Assembly (NCBI RefSeq): GCF_021021475.1
Contig: NZ_JAINWL010000002.1
Coordinates: forward strand, 62,001-126,000
Length of the DNA stretch: 64,000 nt
Source: Citromicrobium bathyomarinum
GTDB lineage: Bacteria; Pseudomonadota; Alphaproteobacteria; Sphingomonadales; Sphingomonadaceae
Direction of reading: 5' to 3'
Of the stretch, positions 52,594-60,071 are shown piece by piece. Numbering within the stretch: the stretch's first letter is position 1; each line of letters starts with the position of its first letter. A model generated the notes under the pieces. That model did not search any database and was not told where the DNA came from. It worked only from the letters and a program-made list of their open reading frames with translations. The position numbers and the translations under genes were made by a program.

Positions 52594-53247
52594 TCAGCGC
52601 CGCGCCTTGGGCGGTTCTACCACCTTCTTGCGGTAGCTGCACAGATCGGAAACCTCGCATCGCCAGCATTCGGGCGTGCGCGCCTTGCACACGTAGCGGC
52701 CGTGCAGGATCAGCCAGTGGTGTGCGTGAAGGCGAAATGGACCGGGGACGCGCTTTTCCAGCTTCGCCTCGACCGCCTCGGGCGTCTTGCCTTTGGCGAG
52801 GCCGGTGCGGTTGCCGACGCGGAAGATGTGCGTGTCGACCGCGAAGGTTTCTTGCCCGAAGGCGCAGTTGAGCACGACATTGGCGGTCTTACGGCCGACA
52901 CCGGGCAGCGTGACGAGTTCCTCACGCGTCTGCGGAACCTCGCCGCCATGCTCGTCGACCAGCAGCCGTGCCATCGCGATCACGTTCTTCGCCTTGGAGT
53001 TGAAGAGCCCGATCGTCTTGATGTGCTCCTTCAGCCCATCCTCGCCCAGATCAATCATCTGCTGCGGTGTCTTTACGTCCGCGAACAGCGCACGGGTCGC
53101 CTTGTTGACCCCAACATCGGTCGCCTGCGCGCTCAGCGTCACTGCGACCAGCAGCTGATACGGGTTGCCGTATTCCAGCTCGGTCTCGGGTGAGGGATCG
53201 CCCTCCGCCAGCCTGCTAAAGAATTCGAAGATCTGGTCCTTGGTCAT
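52594..53247 (-). CDS. nth: Endonuclease III
   Basis: 217 residues. Helix-hairpin-helix LVTLPGVGRKTANVVL with the catalytic Lys in GVGRKTA, the catalytic Asp in VDTHIFRV, and the 4Fe-4S loop CKARTPECWRCEVSDLC. A DNA glycosylase/AP-lyase for oxidised pyrimidines. Six bases after dapB on the same strand, so likely co-transcribed. Confidence 0.95.
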   Translation of the reverse strand: MTKDQIFEFFSRLAEGDPSPETELEYGNPYQLLVAVTLSAQATDVGVNKATRALFADVKTPQQMIDLGEDGLKEHIKTIGLFNSKAKNVIAMARLLVDEHGGEVPQTREELVTLPGVGRKTANVVLNCAFGQETFAVDTHIFRVGNRTGLAKGKTPEAVEAKLEKRVPGPFRLHAHHWLILHGRYVCKARTPECWRCEVSDLCSYRKKVVEPPKARR

Positions 53248-53253
53248 GCCCGA

Positions 53254-53982
53254 TCAGATTCCCAGCACGTCTTCCATCGAATAGCGCCCGGGCGGCTTGC
53301 CGATCAGCCAATCCGCGCCGGTCAGCGCGCCGCGGGCGAACAGCGTGCGGTCCTCGGCCACGTGGCTGAGCACGATGCGCTCGTTCTCGCCTGCCAGGAT
53401 GACCGAGTGCTCGCCAGCGACCGTGCCGCCGCGCAGGCTTGCAAAGCCGATCGCGCCATCGCCGCGTGCGCCGGTGTGCCCGTCGCGGCCGCGCTCGGAA
53501 TTCTGCGTGAGGTCGATCCCGCGTCCGCTTGCCGCCGCTTCGCCCAGCAGCAGCGCGGTGCCAGACGGTGCATCCACCTTTGCACGGTGGTGCATCTCGA
53601 CGATCTCGACATCCCAGCCCTGCGCCAGCGCCCCTGCCGCCTCGCGCACCAGCCGCGCGAGCATGGTCACGCCGAGCGAGGTATTGCCCGTCTGCAGCAC
53701 CGCGACCGCGCGCGCCGCATTGTCGATCGCGGTGTGATGCGCTTCCTCAAGCCCGGTCGTGCCGATCAGTAGCGGAACGCCTGCGCCGACGGCGGCGTGC
53801 AGATTGCTTTCGAGCGCCTGCGGAGCGGAGAAGTCGATCAGCACCTCGCTGCGATCGGCAAGGCCGGCGACATCCTCGCCCTTGTCGACCGCGCCTGCCA
53901 GCGTGTGCTCGCCGCCCTCGATAGCCGCAGCGATGGCCTGCCCCATGCGCCCGTCGCGCCCGATGATTCCGATTGCTGCCAT
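53254..53982 (-). CDS. dapB: 4-hydroxy-tetrahydrodipicolinate reductase
   Basis: 242 residues from the ATG at 53982. NAD(P) motif IGIIGRDGRMGQAI, the signature EMHHRAKVDAPSGTA (catalytic His and Lys), and GENERIVLSHVAEDR. Second step of the lysine/DAP branch. Nine bases before nth and divergent from the sirtuin gene (33-base spacer). Confidence 0.96.
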   Translation of the reverse strand: MAAIGIIGRDGRMGQAIAAAIEGGEHTLAGAVDKGEDVAGLADRSEVLIDFSAPQALESNLHAAVGAGVPLLIGTTGLEEAHHTAIDNAARAVAVLQTGNTSLGVTMLARLVREAAGALAQGWDVEIVEMHHRAKVDAPSGTALLLGEAAASGRGIDLTQNSERGRDGHTGARGDGAIGFASLRGGTVAGEHSVILAGENERIVLSHVAEDRTLFARGALTGADWLIGKPPGRYSMEDVLGI

Positions 53983-54015
53983 TGCCCTCGCGCCTTGCCG
54001 GTGTTTGATGGGTGC

Positions 54016-54729
54016 ATGGCAGACATTCGCAACATCGTCATCCTGACCGGCGCAGGAATTTCCGCAGAAAGCGGGATCGACACGTTCCGCGACGCGGGCG
54101 GGCTGTGGGAACGGCACCGGATAGAGGACGTCGCCACGCCCGAGGCGTTCGCGCGCAACCCGGCGCTGGTGCAGGGGTTCTACGATGCGCGGCGCGCCGC
54201 GCTCGACACGGTGGAGCCCAATGCGGCGCACCGGGCGCTCGCCCGGCTCGAGTCCGAATGGCCGCGTGACGAATCGCACAGCTTGCTGATCGTCACCCAG
54301 AACGTCGACGACCTGCACGAGCGCGCTGGCGCGAAGAGCGTGCTTCACATGCACGGTCGGCTGCGTAGCGCGCTGTGCACGGCCTGCCGTGCGCGCATGG
54401 AGTGGCACGGTCCGCTGAGCAATGCGCCGCTCTGCGAGGCGTGCGGCGCGCCCGCGTTGCGGCCCGACATCGTGTGGTTCGGCGAGATGCCCTACGAGAT
54501 GGAGCGGATTTATGCCGCGCTGGCCGGTGCGGACCTGTTCGTCTCGATCGGGACCAGCGGCGCGGTCTATCCTGCAGCAGGTTTCGTGCAGGAGGCTGCG
54601 GCCTACGGCGCGCGCACGCTGGAGCTCAATCTCGAACGCAGCGAAGGCTCGCACTGGTTCGACGAATCGCGTCAGGGCAGGGCGGGAGAACTCGTACCCG
54701 CGTGGGTGGACGAGCTGCTAGGCGGCTGA
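54016..54729 (+). CDS. cobB: NAD-dependent protein deacylase (sirtuin, CobB-like)
   Basis: 237 residues. Sirtuin motifs GAGISAESGIDTFRDAGGLW, TQNVDDLHERAG, the catalytic His in HMHGRL, zinc Cys pairs CTACRARM and CEACGAP, and GTSGAVYPAAGF. A Tyr and Arg in FYDARRAAL correspond to the YxxR of class III sirtuins, so desuccinylase/demalonylase activity is expected besides deacetylation. Its end overlaps the convergent MoeB-like gene by 12 bases. Confidence 0.93.
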   Translation: MADIRNIVILTGAGISAESGIDTFRDAGGLWERHRIEDVATPEAFARNPALVQGFYDARRAALDTVEPNAAHRALARLESEWPRDESHSLLIVTQNVDDLHERAGAKSVLHMHGRLRSALCTACRARMEWHGPLSNAPLCEACGAPALRPDIVWFGEMPYEMERIYAALAGADLFVSIGTSGAVYPAAGFVQEAAAYGARTLELNLERSEGSHWFDESRQGRAGELVPAWVDELLGG

Positions 54730-55491
54730 GCCGCACCCTTTGCACGCCGGATCTTTCGCAATCTGAAAACTGCGCATCGCGGGGCTGAGCCCCTCCATCA
54801 GGTGCAGCGTGCCCCATTGCGGATCGCCCAGCGCGCTCACTCCGCATAACAGCACGCGGATCGCCTGCATTGCGGCGAAGCTGCCGACCCAGCCGACCAT
54901 CGCGCCCAGCACGCCGTCTTCGGCGCAGGTGTCGCAATCCTCGGCATCGAAGGCATCGCCGACGAAGCAGCGATAACAGGCGTGTTCGGGCAGGTGCCCC
55001 GCAAACGCGCCGACCTGGCCCTGGAAGCGGCCCACCGCGGCGGAGAGTAGCGGCACACGCGCCGCAACGCACGCGTCCGACACGGCGAGGCGGGTGGCGA
55101 AATTGTCCGTCCCGTCGAGCACCAGATCCGCATCCTCGATCAACGCTGCCGCATTGGCCGCATCGATCCGGTCGTCACGCACATCGGCGGTCAGGCCATT
55201 GTCGAAATTGGCGAGCCAGCGGCGTGCGGCGACCGCCTTGGCATGGCCGATGTCGCGGGTGGTGTAGATCGTCTGGCGCTGGAGGTTGGAGAGCTCGACA
55301 TCGCCCGAATCGACAAGCGTGAAGCGTCCGACGCCTGCGCCCGCGAGATATTGCAGTGCCGGGCTGCCGATTCCGCCCAGGCCGATCAGGGCGACATGCA
55401 TGTCCGCCAGCGCGGCCTGCCCCGCGCCGCCCACTTCGGGCAGCACGATATGGCGCGCGAAACGCTCCAGCCGTTCGGGTGCGATGGTCAC
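54718..55491 (-). CDS. HesA/MoeB/ThiF-family adenylyltransferase
   Basis: 257 residues from a GTG overlapping the upstream stop (GTGA). Begins RLERFARHIVLPEVGGAGQ, with nucleotide site GLGGIGSPALQYL, the Asp of DGTDNFATR, and zinc Cys in CYRCF and the C-terminal CKGCGS. No rhodanese domain, so it is the short MoeB/ThiF type that adenylates the C-terminus of a MoaD/ThiS-like sulfur carrier; which pathway is served is not shown by context. The C...C pair at AEDCDTCAEDG is as in the family. Confidence 0.9.
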   Translation of the reverse strand: MTIAPERLERFARHIVLPEVGGAGQAALADMHVALIGLGGIGSPALQYLAGAGVGRFTLVDSGDVELSNLQRQTIYTTRDIGHAKAVAARRWLANFDNGLTADVRDDRIDAANAAALIEDADLVLDGTDNFATRLAVSDACVAARVPLLSAAVGRFQGQVGAFAGHLPEHACYRCFVGDAFDAEDCDTCAEDGVLGAMVGWVGSFAAMQAIRVLLCGVSALGDPQWGTLHLMEGLSPAMRSFQIAKDPACKGCGSAA

Positions 55492-55913
55492 GGTTTGTCG
55501 GAATCCTCGTCGCGCCGCTCCTGCACGAAGCTGCCGATGCCGAACCACCACAGGAAGGCGATCACGCCGCCCTTTACCGGCTGGAGCATCGCCAGCAGCA
55601 TCGCCACCGCGACCGGCAGGATGATCGCCAGCGTCAGGATCGGCGACATATCGTAGGTCCCGATCATCGCGATCACGACCGGCGCGAGCAGATGCCCGAC
55701 CACGAAGATGCCGATATAGGCGGGGAAGTCATCCGCCTGCTGGACGGACCAGTCCTGCGCGCAATGCGGGCAGGCATCGACCGGCTTGATCCACTTGCGA
55801 AACAGCCGCCCCTCGCCGCAGCGCGGGCAGGTGCTGCGCAAGCCCCGCAGCAGCGCGGCGCCGAGCGTGGCGGGCAAGTCGACTCGCTGTGGGCAAGGCT
55901 GGGGATTGGCCAT
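55488..55913 (-). CDS. DUF983 membrane protein
   Basis: 141 residues from the ATG at 55913. An N-terminal zinc-ribbon (CPRCGEGRLF, CPHCAQDW) precedes two membrane helices (about 75-95 and 105-125), the DUF983 pattern. Often near cytochrome oxidase or rhomboid genes in alphaproteobacteria; here it is coupled to the MoeB-like gene. Function unknown. An in-frame TTG further upstream (55976) is rejected because the intervening bases hold the palindrome and TGTGG repeats. Confidence 0.85.
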   Translation of the reverse strand: MANPQPCPQRVDLPATLGAALLRGLRSTCPRCGEGRLFRKWIKPVDACPHCAQDWSVQQADDFPAYIGIFVVGHLLAPVVIAMIGTYDMSPILTLAIILPVAVAMLLAMLQPVKGGVIAFLWWFGIGSFVQERRDEDSDKP

Positions 55914-55932
55914 GGACACGCTGTTGGCAGCC

Positions 55933-56027
55933 TGTGGCGGACCTGTCGACAGACCTGTGGATGGGTCTGTCGACAATCGGTGTGCAAGCTGTCGATCGGC
56001 TGTGGGCTAAGTGTGGGCCCGCTGTGG
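55933..56027. other. TGTGG cluster with an 11-bp inverted repeat, just 3' of dnaA
   Basis: Within 95 bases there are five TGTGG on the + strand (55933, 55956, 56001, 56012, 56023); a sixth lies at 55888. TGTGG is the core of the DnaA box complement TGTGGATAA, and the copy at 55956 continues ATGG (7 of 9 matches). An inverted repeat GTCGACAGACC (55945-55955) / GGTCTGTCGAC (55964-55974) surrounds that copy. The stretch lies between dnaA and the DUF983 start. Confidence 0.55.
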
Positions 56028-56036
56028 GTAGTGCGA

Positions 56037-57491
56037 TCAGCTTTCGAGCTGGCGAAGCAGGCTGCGAACGTCGCCGTCCATGTCGGCATCGCGGGTGCGC
56101 AGGTCCTCGATCAGCTTGACCGCGTGGATCACCGTGGAGTGGTCGCGGCCGCCGAACTTGCGCCCGATCTCGGGGTAGCTGCGCGGGGTGAGCACCTTGG
56201 ACAGGTACATCGCGACCTGACGCGGGCGAACCACGGCGCGGGTGCGGCGCTTGCTGCTCATCTCGCTGCGGTCGATGCGGTAGAACTGGCACACGGTGCG
56301 CTGAATCTCGTCGATCGTGATCCGGCGGCGGTTGGCCGAGAGGATATCGGTCAGCTGTTCTTCGGCCAGCTGCAGCGAGACCGGCTGACCGGTCAGCTGG
56401 GCATAGGCGATCAGCTTGTTGAGGCCACCGACCAGCTCGCGCACGTTGCGGGTGATCGTGCGGGCGAGGAAGTCGACCACGTCGTCGGGCACGCTGAGCG
56501 GTGCAAACCGGGTCAGCTTCGATTCGAGGATCGAACGGCGCAGTTCCAGATCGGCGGGCTGGATGTCCGCGACCAGACCCATCGACAGGCGGCTGAGCAG
56601 GCGCGGTTCGACCGAATCGAGGGCCTGCGGCGCGCGGTCGGCGGCAAAGACCAGTCGCTTGCCCTCCGACAGCAGGTGATCGATCGTATAGAGCAGCTCT
56701 TCCTGAGCGCTCGCCTTGCCGATGATGAACTGCAGATCGTCGACCAGCAGCAGGTCGAAGCCGCGCAGGCGCGTCTTGAACTCGATCATCCGGTTCTGCT
56801 TCAGCGCCTGGACGAACTCGACCATGAAGCGCTCTGCCGAACAGTAGAAGATCCGCGCACGCGGGTGCTGGCTGAGGAACTGGTGGCCGATCGCGTGCAG
56901 CAGGTGCGTCTTGCCCTGGCCGGTCGCCGCCTTGATGTAGAGCGGCGAGAACTGCGGCTTCTCGTTGGCGGCCATCCGCTGCGCGGCGTTGCGGGCGAGC
57001 ACGTTGGCATCGCCGGTGACGAAGGCGGCGAAGGTCAGCGAAGCGTCAAGGCCGACGCTGCTGAAGCCCGGATCGCCGAAGCCGCCATCGGAGACCACGC
57101 GCAGCTCGGGCCCGTCATTGGCCGGGCGACGCGAATCGCCCAGCGAGATGTCGGCCATCCGCTTGCGGCTGGGGTGCACCTCGATCGCGACGGTCTTGAT
57201 CTCGGAACGCATGATCTTCCACGCGAGCGAGAGACGGTCGGCGAAATGCTTGCGGACCCACTCGGCGGCGAACTCCGACGGCAGGTACAGCGCCAGCGTG
57301 CCGGTTTCGGAGTCGAACTCGCCCAGCTGGACCGGCTTGATCCACTGGCTGTGCAGCTGATGGCCAAGATCCTTGCGCAGGCCGGTGCTGATATCGTCCC
57401 AGTCCGCGGCCAGCGCCACGCGCTCCATATCTTCGCCTTCGCCTTTGGCCCGCTTGCGTGCGGCACCGTTCGTGTCGGGAATACGTGCCAT
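56037..57491 (-). CDS. dnaA: Chromosomal replication initiator DnaA
   Basis: 484 residues. Domain I at the N-terminus (ISTGLRKDLGHQLHSQWIKP), a linker, AAA+ domain with P-loop ATGQGKTHL (Ala-Ala replace the usual Gly-Gly ahead of it), Walker B LLLVDDLQF, sensor RLLSRLSMGLVADI, and the C-terminal DNA-binding domain with GGRDHSTVIHAVKLIED. Opens the origin. Gene order rpsT-dnaA on the same strand is the alphaproteobacterial norm. A 442-base region separates it from rpsT. Confidence 0.97.
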   Translation of the reverse strand: MARIPDTNGAARKRAKGEGEDMERVALAADWDDISTGLRKDLGHQLHSQWIKPVQLGEFDSETGTLALYLPSEFAAEWVRKHFADRLSLAWKIMRSEIKTVAIEVHPSRKRMADISLGDSRRPANDGPELRVVSDGGFGDPGFSSVGLDASLTFAAFVTGDANVLARNAAQRMAANEKPQFSPLYIKAATGQGKTHLLHAIGHQFLSQHPRARIFYCSAERFMVEFVQALKQNRMIEFKTRLRGFDLLLVDDLQFIIGKASAQEELLYTIDHLLSEGKRLVFAADRAPQALDSVEPRLLSRLSMGLVADIQPADLELRRSILESKLTRFAPLSVPDDVVDFLARTITRNVRELVGGLNKLIAYAQLTGQPVSLQLAEEQLTDILSANRRRITIDEIQRTVCQFYRIDRSEMSSKRRTRAVVRPRQVAMYLSKVLTPRSYPEIGRKFGGRDHSTVIHAVKLIEDLRTRDADMDGDVRSLLRQLES

Positions 57492-57874
57492 GACTTGCTA
57501 ATAGACCTCCGCTTCCGGAAGCGCGTGTCGCCTCCGGGGTTCCCTGTTTACATTCGATGGATACAGCGCCCCCTTCACCGGAATCGCGTGTCATCGCGAG
57601 CAGTGTTGAGGCCCCCCACCGGCCATCTTCGATTTAGTCCCAGCCGCGGTGTCCCTCCCCGGCGGTGACGATCAATAGACAGGTCTGGGGGGCGATGGGC
57701 AAGCGCGAAATGGTAGCGAATTTGAAATAAAGAAATTGACAGTGGTGTGAGCCGCAGCCTTCCGTTTAAGGCGCTGTAAACGCTGTTTTTTCGCCCCGGA
57801 TAGCCCCTCGAATCGGCGGGATTCCTAGGCCGAATCGCGAAGCCCGTGCGTCGGTTTTAAGACAAAACCAAAAG
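57492..57874. promoter_or_regulatory. dnaA upstream region with a GANTC cluster
   Basis: This 383-base stretch holds no gene on either strand. It contains four GANTC sites, the target of the CcrM methyltransferase: GAATC 57581, GAATC 57810, GATTC 57820 and GAATC 57832, three of them within 27 bases. The dnaA-proximal half is GC-rich; an AT-rich patch lies at 57715-57750. In Caulobacter dnaA transcription responds to CcrM methylation, so a similar control is likely but not shown. No confident -35/-10 pair was assigned. Confidence 0.6.
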
Positions 57875-57902
57875 GGGCCGTCGCACACGGCGACGACCCC
57901 GA
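57875..57902 (-). terminator. Rho-independent terminator after rpsT
   Basis: On the minus strand GGGGTCGTCGC pairs with GCGACGGCCCC around CGTGT (one mismatch), followed by TTTTGGTTTT. It is 31 bases past the rpsT stop and separates rpsT from dnaA. Confidence 0.85.
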
Positions 57903-57933
57903 AAACGCGGTCAGATTGTGGTCTGAAAGCAGC

Positions 57934-58194
57934 TTAGAGAGCGGCAACCCGCTTGGAAAGCCGGCTCATCTTGCGCGAGGCGGTGTTCTTGTGGAGAACG
58001 CCGCGGGCAACGCCGCGCGCCAGCTCGGGCTGAGCAGCGCGAAGGGCGGTCTGGGCGGTTTCCTTGTCGCCGCCTTCGATCGCGCTCTCGACCTTCTTGA
58101 GGAAGGTGCGGATGCGGCTCATACGCGCACCGTTGATTTCGGCGCGACGCTCGTTGCGACGGATGCGTTTGCGGGCTTGCGGCGTATTGGCCAT
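57934..58194 (-). CDS. rpsT: 30S ribosomal protein S20
   Basis: 86 residues: begins [20 protein letters not shown], ends [10 protein letters not shown]; basic three-helix bS20, binding 16S rRNA early in assembly. It is preceded by its own promoter in the mutM/rpsT spacer and followed by a strong terminator. Confidence 0.97.
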   Translation of the reverse strand: MANTPQARKRIRRNERRAEINGARMSRIRTFLKKVESAIEGGDKETAQTALRAAQPELARGVARGVLHKNTASRKMSRLSKRVAAL

Positions 58195-58283
58195 GGTCGT
58201 CCTTGTCTCTGGCCGCGAAGCGCGCAGCCAACTGCTTTTAAAATCAATGCCTGGAAGCGGCGATTGCTCGCCGGAAGGGCGCG

Positions 58284-58312
58284 CACATAGGGCGCGGTGT
58301 CCGGCTCGTCAA
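58284..58312 (-). promoter_or_regulatory. Promoter of rpsT
   Basis: On the minus strand TTGACG (58312-58307), 17 bases, TATGTG (58289-58284), giving a leader of about 85 bases before the rpsT ATG. It sits immediately after the mutM stop. Confidence 0.6.
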
Positions 58313-58329
58313 GGAAATTGGCCGAAAGC

Positions 58330-59145
58330 CTACCTCTGGCAGACCGGGCAATACCAGGTGCTGCGACCGCCCTGTTCGATCCGGGCGATATGGCCGCCGT
58401 CCTCGCGTCGGCACGATTCGCCGGTGCGGCCATAGACGTCGAACCGGGTGGAGAAATAGCCCAGCTCGCCATCGGGCCGGGCATAATCGCGCAAGGTCGA
58501 TCCGCCATCGCGAATCGATTGCTCCAGCACCTCGCGAATCGCCGTAACCAGCCGTTCCAGCGCCGCGAGCGAGACGCGGCCACCTGCTCGCTTCGGGCTG
58601 ATCCGGGCGCGCCACAGCGCCTCGCACACGTAGATATTGCCGAGCCCAGCAACGATTCGCTGGTCGAGCAGCAGCAGCTTGATAGCCTGCCTGCGGCCCG
58701 CCAACGCGGCGCGCAGATGGGCGGCGGTAAGATCGGGGCCGAGCGGTTCGGGCCCCATGGTGACGAAGCTGGGCCAAGCGTCGAGCGCGGCCGTGTCGAC
58801 CAGATCGACCCATCCGAATCGCCGTGGGTCGTTCAGCGCGAATCGATTCGATTCGGTTTCGATCAGCAGGTGGTCGTGCCGGTCGGGCTGGTCGGGATCG
58901 ATCCGCCAGCGCCCGCTCATCCCCAGATGGAAGATCAGCGTCTGGTCGCGGTCGGTATGGATCAGGCCGAACTTGGCGCGCCGCCCCAGCGCGGTCACCC
59001 GCGCGCCGACCAGCGCCTGCCCCAGTCCTTCGGGAAAGGGCCTGCGCATGTCGGGCCGCGCGGTGCGCGCGGCGGTGATGGTGCGGTTTTCCAGATGAAG
59101 GGCGAGCCCGCGCACGGTGGTCTCGACCTCGGGAAGTTCGGGCAT
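58330..59145 (-). CDS. mutM: Formamidopyrimidine-DNA glycosylase
   Basis: 271 residues from the ATG at 59145; mature start PELPEVETT carries the catalytic Pro and Glu. The H2TH domain holds GLGNIYVCEALWRARI, and the zinc finger ends GGRSTWYCPVCQR. The first half of the finger reads CRREDGGH, so the second of the four usual Cys is missing; Glu/Asp or His may substitute. Excises 8-oxoguanine. Divergent from ubiE with a long hairpin between them. Confidence 0.94.
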   Translation of the reverse strand: MPELPEVETTVRGLALHLENRTITAARTARPDMRRPFPEGLGQALVGARVTALGRRAKFGLIHTDRDQTLIFHLGMSGRWRIDPDQPDRHDHLLIETESNRFALNDPRRFGWVDLVDTAALDAWPSFVTMGPEPLGPDLTAAHLRAALAGRRQAIKLLLLDQRIVAGLGNIYVCEALWRARISPKRAGGRVSLAALERLVTAIREVLEQSIRDGGSTLRDYARPDGELGYFSTRFDVYGRTGESCRREDGGHIARIEQGGRSTWYCPVCQR

Positions 59146-59204
59146 TGGTTTTCCGGCGATTGGGAACGTGTCGAGGTGGATATGGCGGTTCGCCGGAGGC
59201 GGTG

Positions 59205-59274
59205 CCAGCCCTCTCCCCCTCCCAACCACCCGACAGGATGATGCCATGGGTGGTTGGGAGGGGGAGAGGGCTGG
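59205..59274. repeat. 27-bp perfect inverted repeat between mutM and ubiE
   Basis: The arm at 59205-59231 (starting CCAGCCCTCTCCCCC and ending AACCACCC) is perfectly complementary to 59248-59274, with a 16-base loop. The arms are C-rich on one side and G-rich on the other, in the style of the palindromes at 26872. It lies between two divergent genes, where a terminator is not expected, so a dispersed repeat or transcript-stability element is more likely. Confidence 0.8.
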
Positions 59275-59335
59275 TGCCGATCAAACCAAGCTAGCGAATA
59301 GACGCCACAAACCTTTCCCCCTAAGGCCCAATTCC

Positions 59336-60067
59336 ATGAGCGATACCGTTTCCTTCGGCTACGAAGATGTCAGCCCCGATGAGAAGACCGCACGCGTTGG
59401 CGGCGTCTTTTCCAGCGTCGCCGCCAAGTACGACGTGATGAACGATGCGATGTCGGGCGGGATGCACCGATTGTGGAAGGACCGCTTCGTGCGGCGGGTC
59501 AAACCGCAGCCGGGCGAGGCGATTCTCGACATGGCGGGCGGCACCGGCGACATCGCCTTCCGCATGGCCGATTGCGGCGCGGACGTGATCGTGTCCGACA
59601 TCAACCAGGACATGCTCGACGTGGGTGTGGAACGGGCGATGGAGCGCGGGATCGACGGCCTCGTCTGGTCGTGCCAGAACGCCGAGGAACTGACCTTCTC
59701 CGACCGGCAGTTCGATGCCTACACGATCGTGTTCGGCATTCGTAACGTGACCCACATCGACGAGGCGCTGGCCGAGGCGCACCGCGTGCTCAAGCATGGC
59801 GGGCGGTTCTACTGCATGGAGTTCTCCAGCACCGACTGGCCCGGCTTCAAGGAAGTCTACGACCTCTACTCGCACCGGTTGATGCCGCTGATGGGCAAGC
59901 TGATCGCCAATGACGAGGAAAGCTATCGCTACCTCGCCGAATCGATCCGCCGCTTCCCGCGCCCGCCCGAGTTCGAGGCGATGATCAAGGCGGCGGGCTT
60001 TACGCAGACCCGTGTCGAGACGATCCTCGGCGGGGCCGTGAACATTCATTCCGGCTGGAAAATCTGA
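59336..60067 (+). CDS. ubiE: Demethylmenaquinone/ubiquinone methyltransferase UbiE
   Basis: 243 residues from the ATG at 59336. SAM motif LDMAGGTGDIAFRMA, the Ubie signatures YDVMNDAMSGGMHRLWK and RVLKHGGRFYCMEFSS. C-methylates the quinone ring. First of the ubiE-ubiB-coaBC-dut run; only four bases separate it from ubiB. Confidence 0.96.
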   Translation: MSDTVSFGYEDVSPDEKTARVGGVFSSVAAKYDVMNDAMSGGMHRLWKDRFVRRVKPQPGEAILDMAGGTGDIAFRMADCGADVIVSDINQDMLDVGVERAMERGIDGLVWSCQNAEELTFSDRQFDAYTIVFGIRNVTHIDEALAEAHRVLKHGGRFYCMEFSSTDWPGFKEVYDLYSHRLMPLMGKLIANDEESYRYLAESIRRFPRPPEFEAMIKAAGFTQTRVETILGGAVNIHSGWKI

Positions 60068-60071
60068 TCGC

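Noticed and set aside
59205-59274. Rho-independent terminator for mutM or ubiE
   Set aside because: It lies upstream of both genes, which are divergent, and lacks a T-run.
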